The notes under the pieces are model-generated. The model ran no database searches. It saw only the letters and a program-made list of their open reading frames with translations, and was not told the DNA's origin. The position numbers were made by a program, and so were the translations under genes. DNA of 64,000 bases from contig NW_004624781.1 in the NCBI RefSeq assembly GCF_000247695.1, forward strand, positions 13,601,925 to 13,665,924, given 5' to 3'. The first letter of the stretch is position 1, and each line of letters starts with the position of its first letter. Source of the stretch: Heterocephalus glaber (lineage: Eukaryota > Chordata > Mammalia > Rodentia > Bathyergidae). Positions 47,237 through 59,600 of the stretch are shown one piece after another.

Positions 47237-48709
47237 TTTCTCTTCAGAGACACCTTGGGCGCCACCCTGGGAGATGATGTCACAAGCAGAACGAAGCCCT
47301 GATTCTCCCCTTCCTTTCAATATGTAGCAGCTCCAGTTCATGTATAGGTCCCATACAAGGTTTTATTTGAACAATAGATTCTATGGCTAAATAAGATTTA
47401 TAAACCATTCTGTATAGCAGGAAGTTGTAATTCTTTTCCCATAATATTATGAAACACTGACATATCTTACAATAAGATGTGTGTGTGTTAACTAACAGTG
47501 GAAATCATAATTTATCTCTTAAGGATTGGCATTCTAAGTATGACATTTTAAGCTCCACTTATCTTGTCTAAAAGCTGAATATTGTCTATAGTTTTTACTG
47601 GTTGGAAAAGTCTATACTCCAATGCACACCCTGAGAACTCACCTGGTTAGAAAATCATAGAGAAATTCTATTTCTGACATTAAGATAAATACTCCTATGA
47701 AGTTTTTCACTGGACAAGGATGAGGAGGGAGCACTACAATTTCATCTCCTAAAGGAGCTATTTTAAAAATAGGATGTTAGCTCTATCTGACTTCTGACAC
47801 AGGCATTTCAACCTCATTAACATTTTCTGGGTGAAGAACCTGATAAAGGCAAATGAACTTGTAAACTGGGGGATGGGAGAGGACTTGAGTGTGAGCACCT
47901 GGAACAAGAGGGAATTTTTTCCAATTAAAAAAAGGCTTCCTGGGGTAGGTTTCTAATACAGTACATTTCCTCTTCATAATCCTAGTCGTCAGTCATCGGG
48001 TTTAATGAGCACCTGCATGGATCGTTATGTTCTTCAACCCATCTTGAAAGCTCAGCTTTGGGGTTGTGCCTTGCTATAAGAATTACAGTCCATCCCAAGA
48101 TGCTGTGCCTGACTTGTTCAGCTTCTTTGTTCCTGGCAGAACTTGAATGCTCCTCAGGGTTTCTGTGTCTCCCCTTACTTCTCCCACCTTCCCAAAGCTC
48201 CAGTCTCTGAGCCTCAGCACTATTGGGCCATTTTGGGGTCAAATAGTTCTTTGTTGTGAAGGGCTGTTCTTATATTGTAAAATGCTTGGTCATACCCCTA
48301 GTCGCCAGCCACTGGATACTATTATCGCTCTTCTTCCCCAGTGATGTCTCCAAAACATTGCCAAATGTTCTCCCGAGGAGCAGGGGGAGGAGGGAGCAAG
48401 ACTGTTTCCTGTTAAGTACCACTGCTCCAATCCATCGGGCTCCCCAGCCTCTGAGAATGTTACTAGTAAGTGCATGGTCAACATGGTCTTCATGGAAACC
48501 TTAGACCCATGTGGTTTAACAAAGCCAATATTTTCATCCCTTGCTCAGCTCCAACGGGCCAATGGGGAATTTGTATTTTCAAGACACTCCCCAGGATATT
48601 CAGTTTGCAGACAGGATGTAGAACCTCCGAAACAAGTGTGCTTAGCAGTCTTAGTACTTACACAAATGAAAAAAGAAAGAAACCCCATTTAAAAAACCAA
48701 ACCAGCAAC
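47234..48709. other. Intergenic, downstream of AQP9
   Basis: No gene or named repeat. It lies past the candidate AQP9 polyadenylation signal. Confidence 0.5.
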
Positions 48710-48715
48710 TTTATT
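48710..48715 (-). terminator. AQP9: Candidate AQP9 polyadenylation signal AATAAA
   Basis: The plus strand reads TTTATT here, that is AATAAA on the AQP9 strand. It is the first canonical hexamer seen after the stop codon. AT-rich sequence surrounds it. There is no direct evidence of cleavage. Confidence 0.45.
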
Positions 48716-49409
48716 TTAAATAGGGAAAATTCAGTTGGATTCAGAATAAGAACAAATTTCTGTTTCTCCACTGGTTTTAGAATATACACCATCAGAGACA
48801 TTTCCCATTTGCTTTTTGTTTTTCCGCTGTTCTCACAAGCCTGGTGGGAAATCGAATGCCCCTTAGGAATGTCTGGCTTTGAACAGTTTGGCTAAAGATG
48901 TGTCTCTTGCTGCAGAGCAATTCTCAGGGTGACTGCAGCTCGATCACGGAGATGCTCTGGTTGGAACGATCATGAATCAGAGAGCTTCATGGGGGGAGAG
49001 GCTGAGGGAGGATGAATTCCCTGAAGGCCAAGTTCGGAGGTGCCCAGGGAGGAAGGTCAGGACTCAGCAAGACCGAGGGCAGCCTAGGAAGAAGGCCTTC
49101 CGGGAATGTTTTTCAGAAGATAAAGTTACCATCAAACTGCTACCTCTTTCCTTCACTTGTGGGTTAGTAACAGAAGGAATAAAACAATACAATGCAGGGT
49201 CTTAAACTCTTATACCATAACATCAAGGAGCCTTATGTCCACAAGGCACACACCTCCCGGAAGCTGGGAATCCCACTTCTTCCGGCCAACCAGGAGGGGT
49301 TGGCAGAGATCCTCAGCCAGTCAGTGGTCTTCTGAAAGGTGGAGGCTCGCAATAGACAATGTTCAACTTCCCAAGAAATCTCGGACAGCTCGCTTAATAT
49401 CCCTGAGAT

Positions 49410-49520
49410 TTTGTTTCTTTACCTGAAAAATGGGCATCATGGAATTTATCTCACATAGTCATTATGAGGATTAAATGAGATGATGTATACGAAGGTTTTG
49501 TGAGTTGTAAAACCCAGTGA
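49410..49520 (+). mobile_element. MIR fragment within the probable AQP9 3' UTR
   Basis: GTTTCTTTACCTGAAAAATG, GGCATCATGGAATTTATCTC and GAGGATTAAATGAGATGAT follow the MIR core. Confidence 0.65.
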
Positions 49521-50427
49521 GGGATGAGTATCCTTCCAGAAACTTCCTACCTTAAACAATCTACTAGACTAAGCTCCAGTGGTTTTCAGGCTTCTGGGGT
49601 GCTTGTAAAATAATGGATGATGCAGCCATTGACTTCACTTGTCAAATGTCTGTCCTCATGTGGGCAATTAGGAAAATACATTTTAGTGAAAAAGACAGAA
49701 TGATGTATTTTTCATGACCGAGGTTACAATTGTATTTTAGGTTATTATATACTAAAGACCAGGAAATTAATTGGTGCCCTCTAAAATGCAGAAGAGCAAG
49801 AGATTAATCTGATAAATGGTTTCCATTAAAAAATTCCATTTGGTTTCCCAAATTTATCTTGTCTCCTGAGGTTTCTAAATGCCACAGTGTCCTTCCCCTG
49901 TGCTTTCTCCTGTATTCTACTGCTTTCTACATCCACAGGTTTGGAGAGTATTAGTATTTATGCAAAGACAGCAGCAGCACAATATAACTAGAGAATTAAC
50001 TCTTTAGCTCCCTAGTTCATGGATGTTAACGGAAACAACTGTCTTGTCTTTCAGATTAGGTTTTAGATGACGCTCAGAAGGTAATATTTGTAGATATTGA
50101 AGAAGAGGCCTTTGGTGAATTATTTTGTATGAGTTACACAGCTGAGACCATCCAGTTAAAGACTTCCATCAAAGATGCAATAAACAGGTCACGAAAGAAG
50201 GCTATTCAGGGGGTGGTCTGTGCTATTCGGAGGAGGGAGCAACTCGAAGAGAAGAGGTCCGTTTTTCCAAACCTTCACTCAGGTGCCTTTGCAACTGGAT
50301 GTACCATAGAACTAGCAGAGAGAAGTGGGTAGATTCCATCCTAGTTATACAAAAATGCAGACACATAGATGCCATCTCTCCTGAAATGAATTCCAAATCA
50401 GCTGCAAGTTCAGAGCTGAGCACGTCA

Positions 50428-50602
50428 CTACATTTTAACACTAAGCTCATATTTTTCTTGTTTGTCCTCTGACTGCTCTGCCTTGAAGTTGTGGTCAGGG
50501 TCCGGATGGTGGATTTCAATGAGAAGCATATAGATGAAACCTCCAATGGCAGCACCGATCAAAGGGCCCACTACAGGGATCCACCAGAAGTGATTTCCAG
50601 CT
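50428..50602 (-). CDS. AQP9: AQP9 exon 6 coding part (helix 6 and C-terminal tail)
   Basis: These 175 bp complete the arginine codon and read AGNHFWWIPVVGPLIG, helix 6, then a cytosolic tail rich in acidic residues and lysine ending YELSVKM and TAG at 50428-50430. The acceptor ends GGTTTCAG. Residue 239 to the end gives 57 codons, the same as in human. The last four residues are SVKM where human has SVIM (recalled), a small difference at a surface position. The exon continues on the minus strand into the 3' untranslated region. Confidence 0.96.
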
Positions 50603-53600
50603 CTGAAACCAAACAGGACGTTAGTGACACATTTCTTGGCCTTCCTCCTGGGATTTCTGCCTCATTATTCATTATCCAGCTAGTCTTTGTGCATACACAG
50701 TAACCTTTTAACTTGGAAAAGCTAAATAGAAGGACAATCACTGTGGCATGGCAATCACCACCCTAGATTTTCCAGTATACCTGACTTAGGTAACAATTCC
50801 ATTGACCTATTAACGTTTATGAGAGATTATGTACAATTTATTTCATTGTACAAAACATAGTGCCTGAGCCCATAGTCAAGACTGAGGCTTCCAGAGAAAT
50901 TCAGGCCAACCATTCAGGAATTGCCTTTCCCTGATCTTGAAGTAATTAAGCCTGGAGATTCTGAACAGAAAGAAGATACTTCAATGTGAAGAGATTCCTA
51001 GGCATCTTTGGTTTGAGGGAAATCAAAATAAGTAATGAATGAATGCATTAAAAATAGTGTAAATATTTAAAATACTTACTAAATATCATTTAAATCAATG
51101 CTTTTTTTTGAGATCACAGCTCAAAGATATGTTCTGATAAGGCTTTCGTGCCATGATCTAAACTCTCCAGAATCTTCAAGGTCAGTACATTCCAGTAAAG
51201 GTACTTTGGGAAAGCAGGTGGCCTTACAAATTGTCACCATCCTTTTTTTGAAGAGAAGAAATCTATTCAAATGACTCCACAGAAAAGACCAGTCAGAAGG
51301 TCTTAAATTGTTTGAGGATATTTAGATTTACAGTAGAACTGTTTTTAAAAGGCAGGGAAATGATGAACACCAAAACACAGACCCAGCCAGAACACGGTGA
51401 CATCCACACAGATATCCGTGTGCCCCTCCCCTTCCTCTGCCCCTGCATGAGTCTGTGTTTTGGTGTTTCTGGCTGGGTTCCAACATCTTAACTGGAAATA
51501 GTGGAGAGGACTTTGATTCTGGAAGGATTTGTGGTCTTTCATCATCATGCTTGACAATGACAGACCGGTCCAGTGGCTTTCCGTTTATTATCAAATTTGA
51601 TTAGAAAAGATAATAAAGGAAATCAGCAGAAGCCAAGAGCCCTGTCCTGGGCTCCAGGAGACTCCCTCCAGAAAAGGTCTTTGGACCAGTTCCCCCTGTC
51701 TGAGGTCTGGGTCCTTCATCTGCAGAATCCCTTTCACCTGGAACCTGTAGAACTCTCAGACCTTGTGATCACCAGTACTGGCTCCATGAATCAGCCTGTG
51801 ACTGAGCAGAGCAGCCACCAGATGTCATCCTTACTGCATGGTAGAGAGGATGCTGTGTTCCTGCTCTCACCATGGCCCCCCAAAACTGAAGCAAGTCTTC
51901 GGAGGAGGCACAGGGAGGCTGGCTGCTTCTCTCAACTGGCCTTGAAGAGCTGGAAGATGACTCTGGTGGCATCATTTCCTTTTAGGGCAATCTCTCTTTG
52001 TCATTTAGCAGGTTAAGGTCCAAGATAACTGCAGGGTACATGACCATACACACTGTACCGGAGCACAAGTGACAAATGGAGAACATCTGATGTGGTTACT
52101 TGCCTGGCCCCGTCTCACAGGCATAGGTGGTGGTGGTCATTTGGACACCATAGCTTGGGGGCTGCCAGGAATGTGTTTGTGTTACTGCCCAAAGGACCAT
52201 CTTTAGAAATTCATTACTTTGAGTAAACTATTTTAAAAATTTAATATCATTCCAGAGGTCCTTCACCTATTAAACAGTTAATATCCTAACAAGAAATGAC
52301 AGGAAGAACTTTGATTGAAAATGTCTTAATATTCAGGGGCAAAGCAGGAGTTGGCCCCAGGTGCTGGCTCTTGTCCTGTCTGATCCTCTGGCTGGCACCA
52401 CCCCTGCCATCTTCCACTCTTGCTATGCAAGGTCAGGTGAGAGCCTGAGGATACACAGCTGGGTTGTAGCTGAGACCTTGGAGCTGGGTCTAGGCTAGGA
52501 GCTTTGAGGTGCTTATACCTTTGATACAGCCCTGGAAGGACAGGACACTCTAGGGACATTTTAGAGGCCTGCTGTCCCTCAGAGAGTTGGGGAAATTTTT
52601 GTTTGAGGATTAGCAGCCGCCACCCTAGCTTTTCCTTAATGCATTTCTGGCCTCTACTCTATCCTTTTTCAACCCATCTTGTTCAGTGATGCCAGGTTCA
52701 TTTTGCTGAGCGGACATTCTAAACATGCCAAATGTCTGCCCCAAATCCTTTGCTGCTCCCTATCACCTACAGAACAGGGAGAAGAAAAACCCAGAATTCT
52801 CATTTTGGGAGTCCACATTTTCTATGATCTGATGTTTCCTCTTTCTAACCTTCTTCCATATATATGAGATTACTGTTATTTACATTCTGCCTTGAATCAG
52901 GGTCCTCTGGCCCAAGATAGCCTTTGTTGTCCATGTGAGCATGTCCAAGGATGACAGGATGTCCCTCTTCCTCCCCTGGAATTCCTAGCACAGCCCTTGC
53001 TAATGAGGCACAACAGAAATCTCCTTCTTTCCCTCCCACTACTGTTACTTACCTGAAGACATCAAATCCCCATCCTGCCAAAGCAGTGAAAAGCCTGGGG
53101 CTTAGGTCTCGGGCTGGGTTCATGGCACAGCCACTGTTCAATGCCAAGGAAGAAGAAAGGACAATGATCAGCAGGCCAACAACAATGGGCTCCAGGCCTT
53201 TGGGGACTCCCAAATTTCTGGAGTCAAAAATAGCAAAGACCACAATGAGGAGGAACATGGTGGACGTTACCTGGAGAGATAAAATGTGCAAGAGGCTTAG
53301 CCTGTATTCTACCCACATGCTCACCTCCAAATTAACACTTTCTTTTAAAAAATAAATCCAGCAATACTGTCCTACACTTGATGAGCCTACAACTCTTTTT
53401 TCTCCCCAATCCCAGAGTAGATGCTAAGATAAGTGTCCTTTATAGATCAGTTATCTGCCCAAGGTCAAACACTTGGTAAGTGGCAGCAGGTCTGGACCCA
53501 GAGCACTCGACTCTTCCATGTGAACTACTGTGCTCTTCTGCTGAGCTGCTACTGAGCTAAGTGGAAAGGCAGGCACAGGCTGGAAAGGTGAATAGAAAGG

Positions 53601-56600
53601 ATGTTCACTCAGTGAGAAAAACAATGTGAGGCACCACAGATAAACGTGCAAAGGAAGTGGACACAAAAATCATAAAAGAAAAATCGGATTAGATTATAAG
53701 TGGAAAAATCTGATTTGTTCTAAAGCAACACAAACAATACCAACTATTAGGAAAAGAAGGCCAGTTCTTTCAGGATTTTCTAGAGAATTAAGCATGTGGG
53801 GCACTTCTGAAAGGACATTCAACAACAATTTAGCAATATGCTTATGTTTAAAAACACAAGCTTATAATTTGATGCTGTTGAGTATTTGAGAATTATACCA
53901 TGGAAATCATCTAAATCATGGAAAAATTAGAAAGCCCTAAGTAACATTAAAAAGGGAAGAGTTAACTATGTTTGGCATGTCTATTTCACGGTCCATTATA
54001 CAACTATTAAAAACTATGTGGTAGCATAAAATGTTTATAACATTAAATTAAAAATGGCATGTGGCTCGTTTTATATTTAAAAACACGTAAATGAAAAATT
54101 ATGAGACTTTACAAAAATGATAGCAGCTGTTCTGAAATCATGGATTAAAGCTGTTTTCCCCTCTACTTAAAAAAACTTTTTAAGCTATTATTTTACTTCA
54201 ATGGCTAAATGCCAGCTATTATGTACAGAACATTCATTATGCTTCATAAGAACTAACAGTTGGTACATTCTGTCTACTTCAGTCCTGGTACTTCATATGC
54301 TGTGTCTCATTAAGCCTCACGATAACCCCGTGATGTCAACTCCATAACCCTCAGGTTATAGTCGAAGACTCTCGAGTGGAAGAAGTTAAGACATTTGCTC
54401 AGTGGTGTGCAGCTCAGAGGCAGAAGAATCAGATGGGAATTAGGAAACTGATTTTAGAGTTTCAGCTCTTCACCATTTCGTCAACTTTCTGTCATAATAA
54501 CGTTAGAAGAATTGGATTCAAAGAGACATTCTCTCAGAGCACTGTTCTCTGGGAAGGCTTTCTTGGCTTTCTCGGGCACAACAGAAGTGCCTTCCTCTGA
54601 GTACCCACTGCATTTGGGTTTTACTTCTATCACGGCCCTTACTGCTTTGCACAAGGAAGAGCAGCTCATTTGTCCTGCTGGGCCCCTGACCCTGAACTCC
54701 TTGAAGAAGAAACAGCTTGGAGTGGTACCTGCCTCCGAAGATGCCTGAGAAACATTATCATTGATTAAATTTTGAAATATGCTTGAATAATACTGAAAGC
54801 TAAGCAATTAATAATTTTGAGGTAAGGTAGCCCAGGAATATAGTCATGGTGGACAACAGTTCTTTTGGGTGTTGACAGGCTGATGGTTGGCATTCATCAC
54901 ATGTAATAACTGACTTTAAAACCATGATCTTTTGAGAAATTGGCAACATTCTGAGATGAGGGCAGAATGACAGAAAGCCTGGGTGATGGACTTGGATAGG
55001 CCTAGGGAAGCTGGACATCCACCCACCAGACAGTGAGCAATTTCCTGTGACCGAGGTATTTGGTGAAACATCTTGAGCCTAGCAATTGGGAAAGGATGAG
55101 AAATTCTACAAGATTCCATTAGAACAACAAAAAGAGAGAAGGAAGTAAAGGGAGGGAGGGAAAGAGAGTTGGCCAGGGGTAGAACAATCACTACTTCTTG
55201 TCTGCCCACTGTGTCCCAGAGACTCATGGCTGTGAGGTATTAATCGGGAGTGTTGGCTTCACTTCTCTGGAGACTGAACTGGGGCTTCCTAGGTCAGCTT
55301 TACCCAGACAAGGGTGAAAGTGTGGTAAGAAGTGGGATGGGCCTGGTCTCTACAGCACAGTGCATAATTCCAAGGGGTGGCCTCCTGTTGGGGGAGCCTG
55401 AGGCAGTGAACTCTCCCAGGGGAAGAGACAGGCCTAAGGAATGGAGAAGAGTGTCCTCCAGGGCTTGTAGGGACCCACTGCCTCTGGGGGAAGTTCCCAG
55501 AGTGGCCTGAGAATCCAAGGAAATGGCTGTCAGTCCCAAGACAGAGAATAAAGACAAAGTCCTTTGTGGTCAAGTCAACGTTTGACTAGGTCAGCATCCC
55601 TTCTCTCTTGCCTCCAGTGGAAATGACCTAAATTCATCTGAGAAATCTGCAAAGGTCCTTCAACAGCTCTTTACTCTGTGATCTTCTTCTTTATGAGAGA
55701 AATTTGGCCTGAACTGAATAGGGTCATCAGGAAAGCCATCTGTGAAATCCGTTCTGAGACACCCCTGCCTCCTTACCAGCTGGACAGACATAGTTTATTG
55801 TACCAGATCTTGATAGGCACTGAGGGCTGCACAGTTCCCGTGCCCTGGTCCTTCCTGACCTGCCTGTAGAACAGACTCCTGGCACTCAGAAGCTAGAAGG
55901 AGTAGTCTTATCCATCTCCCTCTCTCTACAGACATTGATCCTAGGGAGGTAAGCCATTTTGCCTTGGGCGAGTTCTCCTTTTCACATTATTCTCTCTTCC
56001 TAAGATTTCCGGTGTTGCTGTCCTAAATTTATAAAAGTTTTACCCTTCTGACCTCTTACTTTAGATGGCTACAGTTTTCCCGAGTTGGAAAACTTCTGTT
56101 TCCAGGCACCTCTAAGCCCCAGACTTGCCTCCAACACCTCTAGTAATTATTGTCCTGGGAAAACATGGTCTGTAGTTAGCCCACACCCATTTTCTAGAAT
56201 AGTCTTCCTTTCACTGAATGTAACTTTATTTCATCATAATTTCATTCAATTATGGACTCATCCATTCATTATTACACATTTTTTGAAGCTCACTGGTAGA
56301 GCACTTAGCATGGGTGAGGCCCTGGGTTCAATGCCTAGCACCATAAAAACACAAAATATTATTTTTGAGCACCTCTTACTTAGGTACTAGGCATTGTGCT
56401 TCTGCCAAATCTCCTTGGGAGTAGGAGTCTAATCTACTTTTCACTTGATGGCCCTTCGGATCTTTGAAAGTGGCTATCATGTTTCATCACATTCACACCT
56501 CTTTCCACTCAAACCCACATACACTTTGTCTAGACCAAGTGTCAGTGTTCTCCACTCATCGTTTGTGTGATCTCACTATGTTTTTGCTTCCTCTCCTTCA

Positions 56601-59600
56601 GCAGCATGCCCCTGAGAATGGACATTTGGAAATGAGTCTAAGACTCTCAGAATAGAGTAGGGTAAAACCCTCAACCAGTCATCCTCTCTTTTCTGGACCT
56701 CAGATGATGTGAAACAGGTTTATGTATTAAAGAGGAAGCAGACAACCCTTCTAGTGGCATTAACTTCTGCAAGGGCAAAAGATTGGCAAGAAAGAGTGAG
56801 TTATACCCAGTGATTTCTGACTTTGGAAACACAACCCTTTCTTTCTGATAGGCCTACAATTCTTTAGTACATTCCTGTCTTTGATCACATCTTCTCACTA
56901 AAGTTAGGTCCTTGTTGGATCTACACTTACTTGGTCTGCAAATGCATTCACCAGAGACAGATAAGGAGCTGGGTATGTTGCAAAAATGTGCGCTGTTGCA
57001 TTTTCTCCCACGGTGAGCAATTTTCCACCAGCAAAGGACATAAGTGCATCTGTGGAGGATAGAGTTCTGTCATGTTAGTGCTCTCTGGAGGGGTTGAGGG
57101 AAGCCTGTGCCAGGCCTGGTGCTGAACAACAGCAGTCATTTGGGCTGAGCTGGCATATCCGTATCATTGATCTCTCTCTTGTGACATCATAGTATGAAGG
57201 TCTTAGAGATGCCTAGGGAATCCCAGGATGGTGTGTCAAGGGAAGAAAGCCCTAGGTGGTGCTGGTGGTCCACTCCAAACATGGATCAAATCCTGAGTTA
57301 CTGGGTCCAAACCAATCTTTTCTGGGTAGAGTTCCTGGAATTTTGAAGACTAACCTAAGGCCAACATGAGGCTTGAACCTATTCTAGGGAGAGTTCATAG
57401 TTTCTACAGGGCTCCTAGTAGCTCTCAATGGCACACCTCTAAACTTGAAAGTGTCAGTATAGTGAAGAGCTGGGGAATGGCCTGTGGAGCCCTCAGACAA
57501 GGAAGTTGGTAGCCAACACAGCCAGCACCAACCCCAGGCCTCTCTGGCCATATTAGCTGGCTCTGAATCTCTGGTCTGGTTTCCAAGTCCTCATTAGTCC
57601 TCCTAGGACAACACACTATGAGGGAGCTGCCCCTTTTCTACAGCCTGTTTCCCTGAGGCTTGGTTCATCACCTCCAGCTCCCGAGGTCTTTTGGTTTGAC
57701 AGTCACAATGTATTGTGTTCACCTTGGGTTTGATGGAAGGGACTGCTTTGACAGATGCTTTAGTGGAACCCCAAGATTTCCTAGTCTGAAGGGTTTGGGG
57801 GTCATCTAGCTCAATTCCCTCATTCTTTGAGGAAAGTCAGGTAAACGATGTTTAAGTCACACAGCTATTGACTGATACAGCCAGAAGTGAAGTCTGGGCC
57901 TTTGGTCACCAGCTCTGTGTTTTCCCCGAATACAGCTGCAGAATGGAAACACTGGGTGCTTGGTAGAAGGGGGTTGAGGCTGCCACCTGACCCATTTCTC
58001 TTCTGTTTCCTCCTCCAAAGACATTTCCCAGAATCCTTCTCCAAATACTTCCAGGTCATAGTCTTGGCAGTATCCCTTTCTCAGCCAAGTGGGAGGAAGC
58101 AGAGGAGCCTCAGGCCTACTGCTTCCTTTGTGTATGCACACTAGTGTGCTTGGGCCTAAAGGTCGACCCCTTCCTCATGTCCTGCCCCCACTTCCAATGT
58201 CATCATTTCATTAAGAGGCTTCATAAATTTTCCCTAATGATAATGTTGGCCTCATTATCTTACATTTAGAATTTCCTCTCATCAATGATAGAACATTTCC
58301 TGTTGTATCTCACCTCGTCCTACCAAATAATTCTGACTTTCAAATGAACCTAGCTCCCTAGGACCTTTGGATCCAGGATCCCTACTCACCATAGTAAATG
58401 CCAAAGAGGACTGCAGACCCTGCAAAGGCTCCCAAAAACTGGGCCCCCACATAGAACGGCAGTTTGGACCATTCCATCCTCCCAAAGAGACACATCGCAA
58501 AGGACACAGCTGGGTTGATGTGGCCACCTGCAGAGAAGAGAAGATAGTTGGGGACATCAGCGGGAAAGCCAGGAAGGAGAGATGTCACAAAGAAAGCAGT
58601 GTGGAGAGAATCCATCTAGGACTCAGTCTGCTAGGTAGAGAAGGCTAAATGAAGAGAAATAGAAGAGAAACACACACAGAGAAAGAGACAGAGACAGAGA
58701 CACAGAGAGAGAGACTGAGAGACAGATGGAGACTGAGACAGTGTTTGAGAGACTAATAATCCTCGTGACATCACTAGATGCTGTTTAGATTATTGTCTTT
58801 ATGAAAAGGAAGAGTCAGATGTAATAAGAAACTTGATGTGCTCAAATAGCTCATTTTTATGGGCTTTTATCTATTGATAAACAATAACCCTAAATAGATT
58901 GATGTGAACTATTAACGTCAATATATATTTTAAAGTCAATATACTCACACAATATATGGATGAGGCTCAAATCCATACTAGTGCTTCCTCAGTCCATGCC
59001 CAGAGGCTATAAAAACAGTCCTAGCACTGACAGGAGACGTCTCTTGAAGGGGAACAGCCCCGAGATGGGTACTCTCAACCTGTCCCTGAAGTAAAGGGCT
59101 TCGTTCATTTTGGGGCAATCACAGGGCGTAAGTGGATTCTCCTCTGTTGCTCTGTAGAACAATGTATTTCTCTCTCACCCAACCCAAACTACAGCTAGTG
59201 AAATTAGCTCCCTGACTCACATCTGCTCACAAGGATCAGATAGGAGATTTGCTCTGTGGAATGTCCCTAATGTCCTTGGCTGGGTTTGCTAGGAACAACA
59301 TTTACTGCACACTTGCCAGATGCTAACATGGGGGGATTGAATGCATTTACTCTTCCCAAGACCCCAATGAGATGGGTACTGCTCTACTTGGCAGGTGAGG
59401 AAACCAAGAAACAGAGAAAAGTGACTTCCTCATGTTTCATGGCCAGTAAATGGCAGGACCAGGATCAAAGCCCAGGTTCTGCTGAACCCCAGAGCTCACG
59501 TCCCCTTACTCCTCTCCACATCTTCCTCTGCAGGCTTATAAAGGCTCCTCTGCTTTAGAGGGTGGGAAAGAATTTTAAAAATTACTCTGTGTACACAGGC

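Larger units (their letters stand above)
48710..50427 (-). other. AQP9: Probable AQP9 3' untranslated region
   Basis: After the AQP9 stop codon the first AATAAA on the minus strand that I find is at 48715-48710, about 1.7 kb downstream, which would give a 3' UTR of a length plausible for a mammalian mRNA. The stretch has no coding signal on either strand. It includes a MIR fragment around 49,410-49,520. Its extent is inferred from the signal alone; use of another polyadenylation site cannot be excluded. Confidence 0.5.
53271..56930 (-). other. AQP9: AQP9 intron 4
   Basis: Intron of about 3.7 kb, the longest complete one here. It contains MIR-like fragments near 53,400-53,505 and 54,210-54,420 and an old 5'-truncated ID-type SINE at 56,284-56,350. 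The rest is unremarkable AT-rich sequence with no coding signal I trust. Confidence 0.9.

Noticed and set aside
51573..52016. 147-codon open stretch on the plus strand inside AQP9 intron 5
   Set aside because: Antisense to the gene, no domain or repeat signature, composition like translated non-coding DNA.
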